Below are positions 50,016-63,238 of a stretch of DNA of 64,000 nt, in pieces. Below the pieces are notes generated by a model that saw nothing but the letters and a program-made list of their open reading frames with translations, did no database searches and had not been told where the DNA came from. Every line of letters starts with the position of its first letter. The stretch's first letter is position 1. Source of the stretch: Stomorhina lunata (Eukaryota; Arthropoda; Insecta; Diptera; Rhiniidae). Location: assembly GCA_933228675.1 (NCBI GenBank), contig OW121740.1:128357799-128421798 (forward strand), in the 5' to 3' direction. The position numbers were made by a program, and so were the translations under genes.

Positions 50016-52955
50016 CTATAGAAAATTTTTGATGAAACAATTTTTATAAAAAATTTTAGCTAAAAAAAATTTCTATAGAAAATTTAAAAAAAAAACTTAT
50101 AGAAAAAATTGTTATTCCAAAAAATTTATATAGAAAAGTTTTATCAAAAAATTATATAGAAAATTTTTGAGAAAAAAATTTTTAATGAAAAAATTTCTAT
50201 AGAAAATTTTTGATAAAAAATTTCTTTAGAAAATTTTTGATGAAAATATTTCTATAGAAAATTTTTGATAAAAAATTTCTGTAGAAAAATTTTGATGAAC
50301 AAATTTCTATAGAAAATTGTTGAAGAAAAAATTTCAATAGAAATTGTTTGAATAAAAAATTTATTGATGAAAAAAAAAATTTTTTTTGACAAAAAATTTC
50401 TATAAAAATTTTTGACAAAAAAATTTCTATAAACAAGTTTTAATGAAAATTTTTGATAAACAATTTTTTATAGAAAATTTTTGATAAACAATTTTCTATA
50501 GAAAATTTTTGATAAAAAAATTCTACAGAAAGTGTTTGATAAAAAAATTTCTATAGAAAATTTTAGTGAAAAAATTTCTATAGCAAATATTTAATGAAAA
50601 AATTTCTATAGAAAATTTTTAATGAAAAAATTTCTATAGAAAATTTTTAATAAAAAAATTCCGATAGAAAAATTTTGAATGAAAAAATTTCAATAGAAAA
50701 TTTTTAATAAAAAAATTTCTACAGAAAATTTCTGTTGAAAAAATTTTTTATAGAAAATTGTTAAGAAAGAAAATTTCTATAGAAAATTTATCTGAAAAAA
50801 ATTCTACAGAAAAACAATTTTAATGAAAAAATTTCTATAGAAAATTTTTGATAAATGAATTTCTGAAAAAAATTTTTGATGAAAAAATTTGTAATGAAAA
50901 AATTTTTATAGAAAATTTTTAATGAAAAAATTCTTATAGAAAATTTTTAATGAAAAAATGTTTATAGAAAATTTTTAATGAAAAAATTTTTATAGACAAT
51001 TTTTAATGGAAAACTTTATAAAGAACATTTTTGATAAAAAATTTCTATAGAAAATTTTAAATGAAAAATTTTTGCTGAAAAAATGTTTATATCAAATTTT
51101 TGATGAAAAAATTTCTATAAAAAAAATTTTAATAGAAAAATCTCTATAGAAAATTTTTAATGAAAAAAAATTTCTATAGAAACTTTTTGATGAAAAAATT
51201 TCTATAGAAAAATTTGGATGAAAAAATTTTTACAGAAAATTGTTGATGAAAAAATTTCTATAAAAAATTTTTGATGAAAAAAGTTTCTATAGAAAATTTT
51301 TAATGAAAAAAGTATCTCTAAAAAATTTTTACCATAAAATTACAAAATTTTCGGGACGTATGTAATGATAAATAATTTTTTACGAAAAAATTCCTATAGA
51401 AAATTTTTTATGAAAAAATTTCTATAGAAAATTTTTGATGAAAAAATTTCTATAGAAAATTTTTGATGAAAAAATTTCTATAGAAAATTTTTGATGAAAA
51501 AATTTCTATAGAAAATTTTTGATGAAAAAATTTCTATAGAAAATTTTTGATGAAAAAATTTCTATAGAAAATTTTTGATGAAAAAATTTCTATAGAAAAT
51601 TTTTGATGAAAAAATTTCTATAGAAAATTTTTGATGAAAAAATTTCTATAGAAAATTTTTGATGAAAAAATTTCTATAGAAAATTTTTGATAAAAAAATT
51701 TCTATTGAAAATTTTTGATGAAAAAATGTCTATAGAAAAATTTTTTTTGACAAAAATTTCAATAGAAATTTTTTTATGACAAAAATTTCTATAGAAATTT
51801 TTTTATGACAAAAATTTCTATAAAAAATATCTAAAGAAAATTTTTGATGTAAAACTTTCTATAAAAAATTTTTTATTTAAAAATTTCTATAAAAAATTTT
51901 TGATGAAAAAATTTCTTTACAAAATTTTTGACGAAAAAATTTCTTTATAAAATTTTTGATGAAAAAGATATTTTTAGAAAATGTTTGATGGTAAAAAAAA
52001 TCTATAGACAATTTGTGATGAAAAAATTTTTATAGAAAATTTTTGATGAAAAAATTTCTACAGAAAATTTTTGATAAAAAAATTTCTATAGAAAATTTTT
52101 AATGAAAAAATGTATATAAAAAATTTTTAATGAAAACAATTTCTAAAGAAAGTTTTTGTTGATACAAATTTCTATATAAAATTTTTTATAAAAAAATTTC
52201 GATAAAACCATTTCTATAGAAAATTAAAAAAAAAAATTTCTATAGAAAATTTTTTATTATAAAAATTTGTATAGAAAATTTTTTTTTAAAGGAATTTCTA
52301 TAGAAAATTTTTTATGACAAAAATTTCTATAAAAAAAAATTTGATGAACAAAATTTCTAAAGAAAATTTTTGATGGAAAAATTTCTATAGAAAATTTTTT
52401 ATGACAAAAATTTCTAAAAAAAATTTTTGAGGAAAGAAAATTTTTGATGTAAAAATTTCTATAAAAAAATTTTTGATGAAAAAGAAATCTATAGAAAATT
52501 TTTCTAGAAAATTTTGGATAAAAAATTTCTCTAGAAAATTTTTGATTAAAAAAATTTCTAAAGAAAATTTTTGGTAAAAAAAACTTCTATAGAAAATTCT
52601 TGATAAAACAAAATTCTGTAGAAAATTTTTGATAAAAAAATTCTAGAGAAAATTTTTGATGAAAAAAGTTTTATAGAAAATTTTTGATGAACAAAAAATT
52701 TCTTGGGAAAATTTTTGTAGAAGATGTCTGATGAAAAAATTTCTTTAGAAAATTTTTGTTGAAAAAATTTCTATAGAAAATTTGTGATTAAAAAAATTCT
52801 ATAAAAAATTGTTTATGAAAAAAATTTCTATACAAAGTTCTTGATGAAAAAATTTCTATAGAAAATTTTTGATGAAAAAATTTCTCTAAAAATTTTTGAT
52901 GGAAAAAAATTCTTAAGAAAAGTTTTGATACAAAAATTTCTATGAAAAATTTTTA
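50016..52955. repeat. 28-bp tandem array, GATGAA type
   Basis: Unit AAAAAATTTCTATAGAAAAT, then TTTTGATG, 28 bp. About 100 units. Most are diverged, with a homogeneous core of about 12 units at 51395-51690. The CTATAG palindrome with TTT/AAA flanks is retained in most units. The minus frame 50197-50436 is a repeat translation. Confidence 0.95.
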
Positions 52956-54240
52956 GCAATTAAAGATGTTCTTTTATTAAGTTATTTTTACCTAAAAATA
53001 TATGTTGATAAGTATCATTAATGCATTCTAAAGTAACTTAATTTATCAACAAGATTTTATCTATCATTTCCCTTAGCTATAAGGAAGTAAAAATATTTTC
53101 CCAATTTGGTAATGCAATTATAACTTAAATGCCATCACGTGATATAAACTCAGAATTCCATAGCCATGCACAAAAATCTCATCAACTAATCTACAAAAAT
53201 GTACTTAGGCTCAAATGATATAAAATTCCCCAGAAATGTCAAACAAAAGTACAAGTTCTGAAAAAATTTAATAAACATTTTTTCAGAATTTGGTAATAAA
53301 ATGCCTTAACCTCCCTTAAAAAAAAATTGTTCTTAATTACATACTTTTACCACTCATTATCCAGTTAATGTAAGTCAAAAAAAATTGTGTGGTAACATCA
53401 TAAATTATAAAATGTGAAAACTATTAATTTAGTACTTGAGGGTAAATTAACAATTGCAGTGGGAGAAAATAATAAAAGGAAAAATAAATTGAAATAATTA
53501 AAACAGTGATTATGGTGCAGTTATAACAGCGGCTACCTTTAGTTGGTAACTGGAAGTATTTTTTGTATCTTTTGGATTGGGTCATTAAAAAGTGTGTGTA
53601 TGTGAGTGTGTTTAGGCCTAAGTATGTGTTTACACCCATTTATGGTCACATGTACAATATTATGGTTCCGATAAAGATTCGTGACTTAAAACGCGTGAGA
53701 ATTTATTCCCCATTTTCTTATTGTTTAAAATTTTTGCTGCCAACTTTTTGTGTTAACAAAAATTATCATCATTCATTCACCTTTAGGTTATAAACCAAGA
53801 AAAAAAAACTGCTAAAAGAGCTACTGTTTAGGCACTTAAGAAAAAAACTTAAATTTGACCATTTAATTATATAAGTGATTAAATAGCCGAGTCTTAAGTT
53901 TTTTTTTTTTTTTTTTTTGTTTTATCTTCCATAGAAAATATGAACTTTTCATTGTTATTATTTATTTTTCGTTTTAAATATTTCATATCGCATTTTTTTA
54001 TTTATTTAATGATAAATGTCTGTTTAAATGGGGACTATTTACTACAATTTTTATAGCAAATCATGTTCGAAAAGATATCTATAATTGGCACATATGTATG
54101 TTCTAAAAGATGCTGCGAAATTTAACTACTGTTTGGGTTAGCAGCACCTTTTTTCGCTACATGACCTAAAGCATCATCAAATGGTCAAACTGTGAACAGT
54201 GGAACAACAGCAGATATTCACAAATCACTTAAAATTTTTT
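52956..54240. other. Unassigned sequence, probable Atg16 intron
   Basis: AT-rich, with a T-run of about 20 at 53899-53918. Overlapping frames on both strands at 53424-53793 have no known motif. No exon recognised. Confidence 0.45.
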
Positions 54241-55165
54241 TTCGCAAAAAATGTTTAATTTCAAAAAATTTCTTTAGATCATTTTTTATTTGAAAAAATT
54301 TCTTCAGAAAATTTTTCTTTTTTATTTTTTAAATGAAAATTTTCACTAGAAAATTTTTCATTTGAAAAAATTTCTATACAAATTTTCTATAGAAATTTTT
54401 TTCAAACGAAAAATTTATGATATATAAGATATGTACAATGTATGGTTTTCACTCTGTCTAGAATTAGCGATAATCCTCCTGATGAGATGGTCTAGCCAAC
54501 CATCGAAAGGTGCAGAGGAAAGTTTTCCCCACCAACATTTTTTGGTTTTATCAAAAAACAATTTATTACAATAATAAATAATTGTAATAAGTTGGGATTT
54601 TAGTGCAATACACTACAGTAGAACTTTTTAATTAAATGTTTGACGTTTCAAAATTTTTGAAAAACCCTTTTTAGAAAATTTTTCATTTGTAAAAATTTCT
54701 ATAGAAAATTTTTTAATTGAAGAAAAAATTTCTATAAAAAATTTTTCATTTGAAAAAATTTCTTTAGAACATTTTTGATTTGAAAATATTTTTTTTTTTT
54801 TTTAATATTTCTTTGAAAAAAATTCTTTAGAAAGTTTCTAATTTGAAAAAATTTCTTTAGAAAATTTTTCACATGAAAAAACTTCCAAAGAAAATTTTAT
54901 ATAGAAAATTTTTTATTTGAGAAAAAATTTCTATTAAAATTGTATATAGAAATAGAAAATTTTTCATTTGAAAAAATTTCTATAGAAAATTTTTCATTTG
55001 AAAAAATTTCTATAGAAAATTTTTCATTTGAAAAAATTTCTATAGAAAATTTTTCATTTGAAAAAATTTCTATAGAAAATTTTTCATTTGAAAAAATTTC
55101 TATAGAAAATTTTTCATTTGAAAAAATTTCTATAGAAAATTTTTTATTTGCAAAAATTTCTATAG
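54240..55165. repeat. 30-bp tandem array, forward arm
   Basis: Unit AAAATTTTTCATTTGAAAAA, then ATTTCTATAG, 30 bp. The left part (54240-54940) is degenerate and contains a non-repeat patch at about 54420-54640. The units at 54950-55140 are perfect. The array then switches orientation near 55165. Confidence 0.93.
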
Positions 55166-55925
55166 GAAAAGAAAAATTTTCTATAGAAATTTTTTCAAAT
55201 GAAAAATTTTCTATAGAAATTTTTTCAAATGAAAAATTTTCTATAGAAATTTTTTCCAACGAAAAATTTTCTATAGAAATTTTTTCCAACGAAAAATTTT
55301 CTATAGAAATTTTTTCCAACGAAAAATTTTCTATAGAAATTTTTTCAAACGAAAAATTTTCTATAGAAATTTTTTCAAACGAAAAATTTTCTATAGAAAT
55401 TTTTTCAAATGAAAAATTTTCTAAAGAAATTTTTTCAAATGAAAAATTTTCTATAGAAATTTTTTCAAACAAAAAATTTTCTATAGAAATTTTTTCAAAT
55501 GAAAAATTTTCTACAGAAATTTTTTCAAATGAAAAATTTTCTATAGAAATTTTTTCAAAAGAAAAATTTTTTTAAAAGAAAAAATTTCTATAGAAATTTT
55601 CGCCAAATGAAAAATTTTCTGTAGAAATTTTTTCAAATGAAAAATTTTCTGTAGAAATTTTTTCAAATGAAAAATTTTCTATAGAAATTTTTTCAAATGA
55701 AAAATTTTCTATAGAAATTTATTCAAATGAAAAATTTTCTATAGAAATTTTTTCAAATGAAAAATTTTCTATAGATATTTTTCCAAATAAAAAATTTTCT
55801 ATAGAAATTTTTTCAAATGAAAAATTTTCTATAGAAATTTTTTCAAATGAAAAATTTTCTATAGAAATTTTTTCAAATGAAAAATTTTCTATAGAAATTT
55901 TTTCAAACGAAAAAATTTCTATGAA
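55166..55925. repeat. 30-bp tandem array, inverted arm
   Basis: Units are the reverse complement of the left arm: CTATAGAAATTTTTTCAAAT, then GAAAAATTTT. About 25 units, with CAAAC/CCAAC variants clustered at 55255-55390. Because 30 is divisible by 3, long frames stay open on both strands (54897-55472 minus, 54940-55575 plus), with 10-residue repeats such as KISIENFSFE and NEKFSIEIFS. This is expected of the repeat and is not evidence of a gene. Confidence 0.95.
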
Positions 55926-57480
55926 AAAATTGAGTTTTTGTCCACTGTTCCACCTTAATACAAGTGGTCATTATTCACGTATTTACTTAAGTGTTAAAGT
56001 GAAACCCAGCAGGCTTCGTGTTATGAAAATAAAACTGAATTTATTTAGTAAAACTGACTATTCGGTTACATTTAAAAGTTATCACCTAAAAGATCTAAAA
56101 ACTTCCTACCATAATCGTAATTCTTTTGCGCCAAGTAAACCATAAATGACCTATAAAACATTATGATCTTTGTAACAATAACTAAATATAATGATCTTAT
56201 AAACAAATTTTAACAATTTGATATACTTTAATAACGGTAATATTGAGTTCTGATTTCCTAAAAAGAAGCTTTGATCCCAAAAAGCAATTAGCATATATCA
56301 ATGATAGAATTTAAAGTATTTTATTGAATATTTTCAATCTCTATTTTTAAAAGCCACAAGAAAAACCTATCATATCTTGAGTTGAAAGAATTCTAAGATT
56401 TGTTCTTTCCTACATTTTTGCAGTAACAAGCCATAAATATATTGAAAACTGTTTAGCTTAAACCTTAAAGGCTTTTTATTTGTACTTCGACATCTGAGAA
56501 GGAACAGGAGTTTTTGTAGAGCAAATCCTTGTGTTCATTTAGAACAAATTAAACTTAATCAACTTGCAGTACGCAATATATTCCAAGAATATATTTATTT
56601 GTACTCTATATTTATATCGCTTTTGGCTTTTAACTTTAAATGTTGTAATACCACAAATTGACCATATTACCTGGTGTGTAAACATGACCAGGGTATGGAA
56701 CGAGTGAGTATACGTTTTATGTGAAGCTTTTTATTTAGACTTTTTTTATGTTGCGAAAACTTCAATTACTATAAAATTGATATGCCACCCGTTTAACAGG
56801 GCTTTTTTGCTTTTGCTCGGGTATTATTTTGTCATCAGAATAATTTGTAAGAAAATACTCTACAGAAGAAAGCTTAAGAACATTATGGTCAAGTAGAACT
56901 TAGAACAATATTTAATACTAAAGAGAAGAAAGTTATAGTTTTTTCAAAAATAGTTTAAAAATTGGAAAAATGCAAAATAATTTTTAATTTGATCGGTAGA
57001 GCCGATTTAAAGTAAACAGGACTGCAGATTTCGAGAAGTCTTCTGTGTTCAACTATTTTTTTTTTTTTTGGCACTACACCCAATTACAAAATTGCGACCA
57101 ACGATGCCATATATCCAAATGTAAATATTTATCTTCAATAGCTTTTACAAAAGTCGTTATAGTCCCTTACAAATTTCCAAGTGTTTTTTATCGCTGCTCA
57201 CATTTTACAACTTCGTTGGCGGTTTAAGGTTCTAGTCTCCAATGGTCTGCTTTTATTTATTCATCTTCATTTCAATCGTTTTACAATTTCCTGCCCTGCG
57301 GATTAGTATGTAAATAAATGTCTTAAGATTTTATTATTTTTGCTCTAAACTCTTCTGCAATAAGTTTTTAGTAAAATGGACTAAATAAAACTTTTAAGTG
57401 TTTTTAAGAGGTAATTTTAGAAGTAAATTGATATTTATACGATTTAAACAAAAAATTAAAAAACTGACTATTGTTATACC
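55926..57480. other. Unassigned sequence, probable Atg16 intron
   Basis: AT-rich DNA. Frames at 55921-56145 and 57045-57227 show no family motif or convincing splice sites. No RNA gene seen. Confidence 0.45.
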
Positions 57481-58820
57481 AAATTTTTCAAAAATTTACC
57501 ATTTTTATAAGAAAATTTTTCAAAAATTAACAATTTGTGTCGGAAATTTTGCAAAAATTTACAATTTTTTTAGGAAATTTTTCAAAAATTTATAATTTGT
57601 ATAAGAAATTTTTCAAAAATTTACTATTTTTAAAGGAAATTTTTCAAAAATTTACTATTTTTATAGGAAATTTTTCAAAAATTTACTATTTTTATAGGAA
57701 ATTTTTCAAAAATTTACTATTTTTATAGGAAATTTTTCAAAAATTTACTATTTTTATAGGAAATTTTTCAAAAATTTACTATTTTTATAGGAAATTTTTC
57801 AAAAATTTACTATTTTTATAGGAAATTTTTCAAAAATTTACTATTTTTATAGGAAATTTTTCAAAAATTTACTATTTTTATAGGAAATTTTTCAAAAATT
57901 TACTATTTTTATAGGAAATTTTTCAAAAATTTACTATTTTTATAGGAAATTTTTCAAAAATTTACTATTTACTAGGAAATTATTCAAAAATTTACTATTT
58001 TTATAGGAAATTTTTCAAAAATTTACTATTTTTATAGGAAATTTTTCAAAAATTTACTTTTTTTATAGGAAATTTTTCAAAAATTTACTTTTTTTATAGG
58101 AAATTTTTCAAAAATTTACTATTTTTATAGGAAATTTTTCAAAAATTTACTATTTTTATAGGAAATTTTTCAAAAATTTACTATTTTTATAGAAAATTTT
58201 TCAAAAATTTACTATTTTTATAGGAAATTTTTCAAAAATTTACTATTTTTATAGGAAATTTTTCAAAAATTTACTATTTTTATAGGAAATTTTTCAAAAA
58301 TTTACTATTTTTATAGGAAATTTTTCAAAAATTTACTATTTTTATAGGAAATTTTTCAAAAATTTACTATTTTTATAGGAAATTTTTCAAAAATTTACTA
58401 TTTTTATAGGAAATTTTTCAAAAATTTACTATTTTTATAGGAAATCTTTCAAAAATTTACTATTTTTATAGGAAGTTTTTCAAAAATTTACTATTTTTAT
58501 AGGAAAATTTTCAAAAATTTACTATTTTTATAGAAAATTTTTAAAAATTTACTATTTTTATAGGAACTTTTTCAAAATTTTACTATCTTTATAGAAAATT
58601 TTTAAAAATTTACTATTTTTATAGGAAATTTTTCAAAAATTTACTATTTGTATAAGAAATTTTTCAAAAATTTACTATTTTTATAGGAAATTTATCAAAA
58701 ATTTACTATTTTTCTAGGAAATTTTTCAAAAATTTACTATTTTTCTAGGAAGTTTTTCAAAAATTTACAATTTTTAAAAGATATTTTTTAAAACTTAAAA
58801 TTTTTGTAGGATTTTTTTTT
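57480..58820. repeat. 31-bp tandem array, TTTACTA type
   Basis: Unit TTTACTATTTTTATAGGAAA, then TTTTTCAAAAA, 31 bp. About 43 units, very homogeneous at about 57625-58440. It differs from the arrays at 1-1780 and 61029-63238 mainly by ACTA versus CTTA or CATA. Confidence 0.96.
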
Positions 58821-59930
58821 ATTTACTATTTTGTTAGTCTATGGGTTAGTCTATGCCTAAGCTTATGTTTTAGTCTATGTCTTAGTATATGACTTAGTTT
58901 GTGACTTTGAGTCGATGTCTATTTCTACGTGTTGGACTATTTCTACGTCTTGGTATTTGTCTTAGTCTTTGTCTTAATATATGTATGCCCATTGCTTAGT
59001 TAATTTCTTAATCTATGTCTAATTCTTAGTTTATGTCTTAGTCAATATCTTGGTTTTAAGTCTTGGTCAAGGTAATTAGTCTACATAGTAGCCCTTATCC
59101 TAATGTATGTCTTTACTACCAAAAAAATGTTTCAGGCTGTGTCTGATTGAACAATAATACTTATTAATATTTTGTAAGACAACCTAAAAAAACGTTTCAA
59201 ACTGAAACATTTTCAAACAATTACAATTTCATTTTATTGATCTATTCGTTCCGATTTTCCACATTCTTTGTCTACATGAATTTTAAAACAATAAAGTGCG
59301 TAGAAATATATTAAAATTTTCCAATAAATTTTTATGTTAGCAATAGCTCTTGTGCTTGAAAAAAAAGAAAATCTATTTCTTTTATTAGATTTGCAATACT
59401 ATGTATTGTTAGAATTGTTGTTAGCAGTGAATTTTGTTATTTATTTTTATGCACAACTGATTCTGACATTGTACTTTTATTTGTGGTTAACACGCCCATT
59501 AGGTGTGGAATTTATGGATCTTCTGAACATTAAATGAAATTGAGGAAAAAAATATTATGTGCGCTTTTGCGGCAGGGGTTCCCAAAGGTTGAGATGGAAG
59601 AAGGAAATTTTGAAAGAGTTAAAGTGAGAAAAGTAATTTTGATTAAATTCTAGGATTTACTTTTTGTTGTAGTCTATGTTTTAGTAACAGACAATGTCTT
59701 AGTCTTTGTCTTTAAGATGTCATAGTTTTATGTATTTGTTTATTAAAACAAAAATTCTATTGTTTTCCTCCCTCATTATTTGGGAATCGCTGTTACACAT
59801 TATTACGTCGCTCTAACGTTTGCGTGTAAAATCATTCTTCAACACTTGTTGCCACTTTTGCCTGAAAATGAGTAGTAAATATTATAGAACAACTCAGAAA
59901 GTCGGTTTAGAATCATACAATGATACCCTA
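58820..59930. other. Unassigned sequence; GTCTTAGT-like short repeats at its left
   Basis: From about 58840 to 59115 the sequence is a loose run of TTAGTCTATG/GTCTTAGT variants, a decayed short tandem repeat. The rest is AT-rich DNA without recognised genes. The plus frame 59334-59537 is leucine-rich but has no known motif. Confidence 0.5.
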
Positions 59931-60797
59931 CATTAAGAAATTTTTATTTAAAATTTTCTATTTACTCTTTTTATAGACAATTTTAAGAAAATTCACTTTT
60001 TTCTAGAAAATTTTAAATAAATCGACTATTTTTCTAACAAATTTTTCAAAAATTTATTATTTTTATAGGAAATTTTTCCAAAATTTACTATTTTTATAGG
60101 TAATTTGGCAAAAATTTAATATTTTTATGGAAATTTTTCAAAATTTTACTATTTTTATAAGAAATTTTTCAAAAATTTACTATTTTTATAGGAAATTTTT
60201 CAAAAATGTACTATTTTTATAAGAAATTTTTCGAAAATTTTCTATTTTTATAAGAAATTTTCTATTTTTATAAGAAATTTTTCAAAAATATTCTATTTTT
60301 ATAAGAAATTTTTCAAAAATTTTCTATTTTTATAAGAATTTTTTAAAAAATTTTCTATTTTTATAGGAGATTTTTCACAAATTTACTATTTCTATGGACA
60401 ATTTTTCAATAATTTACTGTTTTATTGAAAATTTTTTATTTTTATTGAAAATTTTTCAAAAATTTTCTATCTTTATTGAAAATTTTTCAAAAATTTTCTA
60501 TTTTTATTGAAAATTTTTCAAAAATTTTCTATTTGTATTGAAAATTTGTTAAAAATTTTCTATTTGTATAGAAAATTAAAAAAAAAATTTATAGGAAATT
60601 TTTCAAAAATTGTATACTTTTATAGGAAGTCTTTCAAAAATTTACTATTTTCAGAGGAAATTTTTCGAAAATTTTCTTTTAAAATTTTTTTATTTTTATA
60701 GGAACTTTTTTAAAAATTTTTTATTTTTATAGGAATTTTTTTATAACCTATTCCATTTTTAACGAAATTTTTTTCAAAAATGTTCTATTTTTATAGA
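59930..60797. repeat. 31-bp tandem array, degenerate TTTTCTA type
   Basis: Diverged units of the TTTTTATAGGAAATTTTTC family with TTTACTA and TTTTCTA spacers and several deletions. It is cut at about 60797 by a dispersed repeat and resumes at about 61029. Confidence 0.9.
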
Positions 60798-61028
60798 AAA
60801 CTTGCTGACCCGGTCCGATTTGCTAGCCCTAACCAAACATTGGTGGTGTAATATGAAAATTGGATTTTGCCACGCCTATCCGCCCGTTGACCGAAAATTA
60901 AAAATCAGACTTCATAATGTCACCCGCCGGGGTATTCTGAAGATTCCATAAAAATTTCATCAAAATCGGCCCAGCCGTTTTGGAGTCCATACGCTACATA
61001 CTAAAACACATCCATTTTTGTATATATA
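60798..61028. mobile_element. Dispersed repeat inserted into the 31-bp array
   Basis: About 230 bp of GC-richer sequence: CTTGCTGACCCGGTCCGATT, TGCTAGCCCTAACCAAACAT, CACCCGCCGGGGTATTCTGA, then AAATTTCATCAAAATCGGCC, CAGCCGTTTTGGAGTCCATA and a TATATA-rich end. The ATCAAAATCGG-CCAGCCGTTTTGGAG motif is widespread in insect dispersed repeats. It interrupts array units on both sides, so it is a post-array insertion. The family name is not known to me. Confidence 0.75.
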
Positions 61029-61203
61029 AATTTTTCAAAAATTTTCTATTTTTATAGGAAAATTTTTAAAAATTTTCTTTATTTATAGGAATTTTTTAAA
61101 AAATTTTCTACTTTTTTAGGAAAATTTTCAAAAATTTTTAAATTTTCTATGAAATTTTTACAAAATTCTCTATCTTAATAGGAAATTTTTCAAAAATTTC
61201 TAA
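61029..61203. repeat. Degenerate 31-bp units after the insertion
   Basis: Continuation of the interrupted array, with indels in most units. Confidence 0.8.
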
Positions 61204-62330
61204 TTTTTAAAAGAAATTTTTAAAATTTGTTCTATTATAAGAAATTTTTCTTTTTTATATGAAACTTTTGAAAAATTTTGTATTTTTATAGGAAATTTTT
61301 CAAAAATTTCATATTTTTATAGGAAATTTTTCAAAAATTTCATATTTTTATAGGAAATTTTTCAAAAATTTCATATTTTTATAGGAAATTTTTCAAAAAT
61401 TTCATATTTTTATAGGAAATTTTTCAAAAATTTCTTATTTTTATAGGAAATTTTTCAAAAATTTCATATTTTTATAGGAAATTTTTGAAAAATTTCATAT
61501 TTTTATAGGAAATTTTTCAAAAATTTCATATTTTTACAGGAAATTTTTCAAAAATTTACTATTTTTATAGGAAATTTTTCAAAAATTTTACTATTTTTAT
61601 AGGAAATTTTTCAAAAATTTCCTATTTTAATAGGAAATTTTTCAAAAATTTCCTATTTTAATAGGAAATTTTTCAAAAATTTCCTATTTTAATAGGAAAT
61701 TTTTCAAAAATTTCCTATTTTTATATGAAATTTTTCAAAAATTTCCTATTTTTATAGGAAATTTTTCAAAAATTTCATATTTTTATAGGAAATTTTTGAA
61801 AAATTTCATATTTTTATAGGAAATTTTTGAAAAATTTCATATTTTTATAGGAAATTTTTCAAAAATTTCATATTTTTATAGGAAATTTTTCAAAAATTTC
61901 ATATTTTTATAGGAAAATTTTTCAAGAATTTCATATTTTTATAGGAAATTTTTCAAGAATTTCATATTTTTATAGGAAGTTTTTCAAAAAATTCATATTT
62001 TTATAGGAAGTTTTTCAAAAAATTCATATTTTTATAAGAAATTTTTTAAAAAATTTCATATTTTTATAGGAAATTTTTCAAAAATTTCATATTTTTATAG
62101 GAAATTTTTCAAAAATTTCATATTTTTATAGGAAATTTTTCAAAATTTCCATATTTTATAGAAAATTTTTCAAAAATTTCATTTTTTTTTTAGGAAATTT
62201 TTCAAAAATTTCATATTTTAAAAGGATATTTTTTAAAAATTTCATTTTTTATAGAAAATTTTTCAAAATTTTTATAGGAAATATTTCAAAAGATTTTCTC
62301 AGACGTGTTACATATTTGAGAACAAACTCA
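61204..62330. repeat. 31-bp array TTTCATA type, duplication copy 1 (1127 bp)
   Basis: It starts TTTTTAAAAGAAATTTTTAA and ends with the unique tail TTTTCTCAGACGTGTTACAT followed by ATTTGAGAACAAACTCA. Between them are 31-bp units of TTTCATATTTTTATAGGAAA plus TTTTTCAAAAA, with local TCCTATTTTAATAGG variants. The whole segment, including its unique ends, is repeated directly after. Confidence 0.95.
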
Positions 62331-63238
62331 TTTTTAAAAGAAATTTTTAAAATTTGTTCTATTATAAGAAATTTTTCTTTTTTATATGAAACTTTTGAAA
62401 AATTTTGTATTTTTATAGGAAATTTTTCAAAAATTTCATATTTTTATAGGAAATTTTTCAAAAATTTCATATTTTTATAGGAAATTTTTCAAAAATTTCA
62501 TATTTTTATAGGAAATTTTTCAAAAATTTCATATTTTTATAGGAAATTTTTCAAAAATTTCTTATTTTTATAGGAAATTTTTCAAAAATTTCATATTTTT
62601 ATAGGAAATTTTTGAAAAATTTCATATTTTTATAGGAAATTTTTCAAAAATTTCATATTTTTACAGGAAATTTTTCAAAAATTTACTATTTTTATAGGAA
62701 ATTTTTCAAAAATTTTACTATTTTTATAGGAAATTTTTCAAAAATTTCCTATTTTAATAGGAAATTTTTCAAAAATTTCCTATTTTAATAGGAAATTTTT
62801 CAAAAATTTCCTATTTTTATATGAAATTTTTCAAAAATTTCATATTTTTATAGGAAATTTTTCAAGAATTTCATATTTTTATAGGAAGTTTTTCAAAAAA
62901 TTCATATTTTTATAGGAAGTTTTTCAAAAAATTCATATTTTTATAAGAAATTTTTTAAAAAATTTCATATTTTTATAGGAAATTTTTCAAAAATTTCATA
63001 TTTTTATAGGAAATTTTTCAAAAATTTCATATTTTTATAGGAAATTTTTCAAAATTTCCATATTTTATAGAAAATTTTTCAAAAATTTCATTTTTTTTTA
63101 GGAAATTTTTCAAAAATTTCATATTTTAAAAGGATATTTTTTAAAAATTTCATTTTTTATAGAAAATTTTTCAAAATTTTTATAGGAAATATTTCAAAAG
63201 ATTTTCTCAGACGTGTTACATATTTGAGAACAAACTCA
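62331..63238. repeat. 31-bp array TTTCATA type, duplication copy 2 (908 bp)
   Basis: Same start, same variant order and same unique tail as copy 1, but 219 bp shorter (about seven units). This is a tandem segmental duplication followed by array contraction or expansion. Confidence 0.95.

Noticed and set aside
53424..53793. Overlapping frames on both strands
   Set aside because: No motif; AT-rich chance frames.
54897..55575. Overlapping 191- and 211-codon frames with 10-residue repeats
   Set aside because: They translate a 30-bp tandem repeat that happens to be a multiple of three and free of stops on both strands; no promoter, splice or domain evidence.
59334..59537. Leucine-rich 67-codon frame that looks like a membrane protein
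   Set aside because: Short, no signal of conservation, in AT-rich DNA where hydrophobic chance frames are common.
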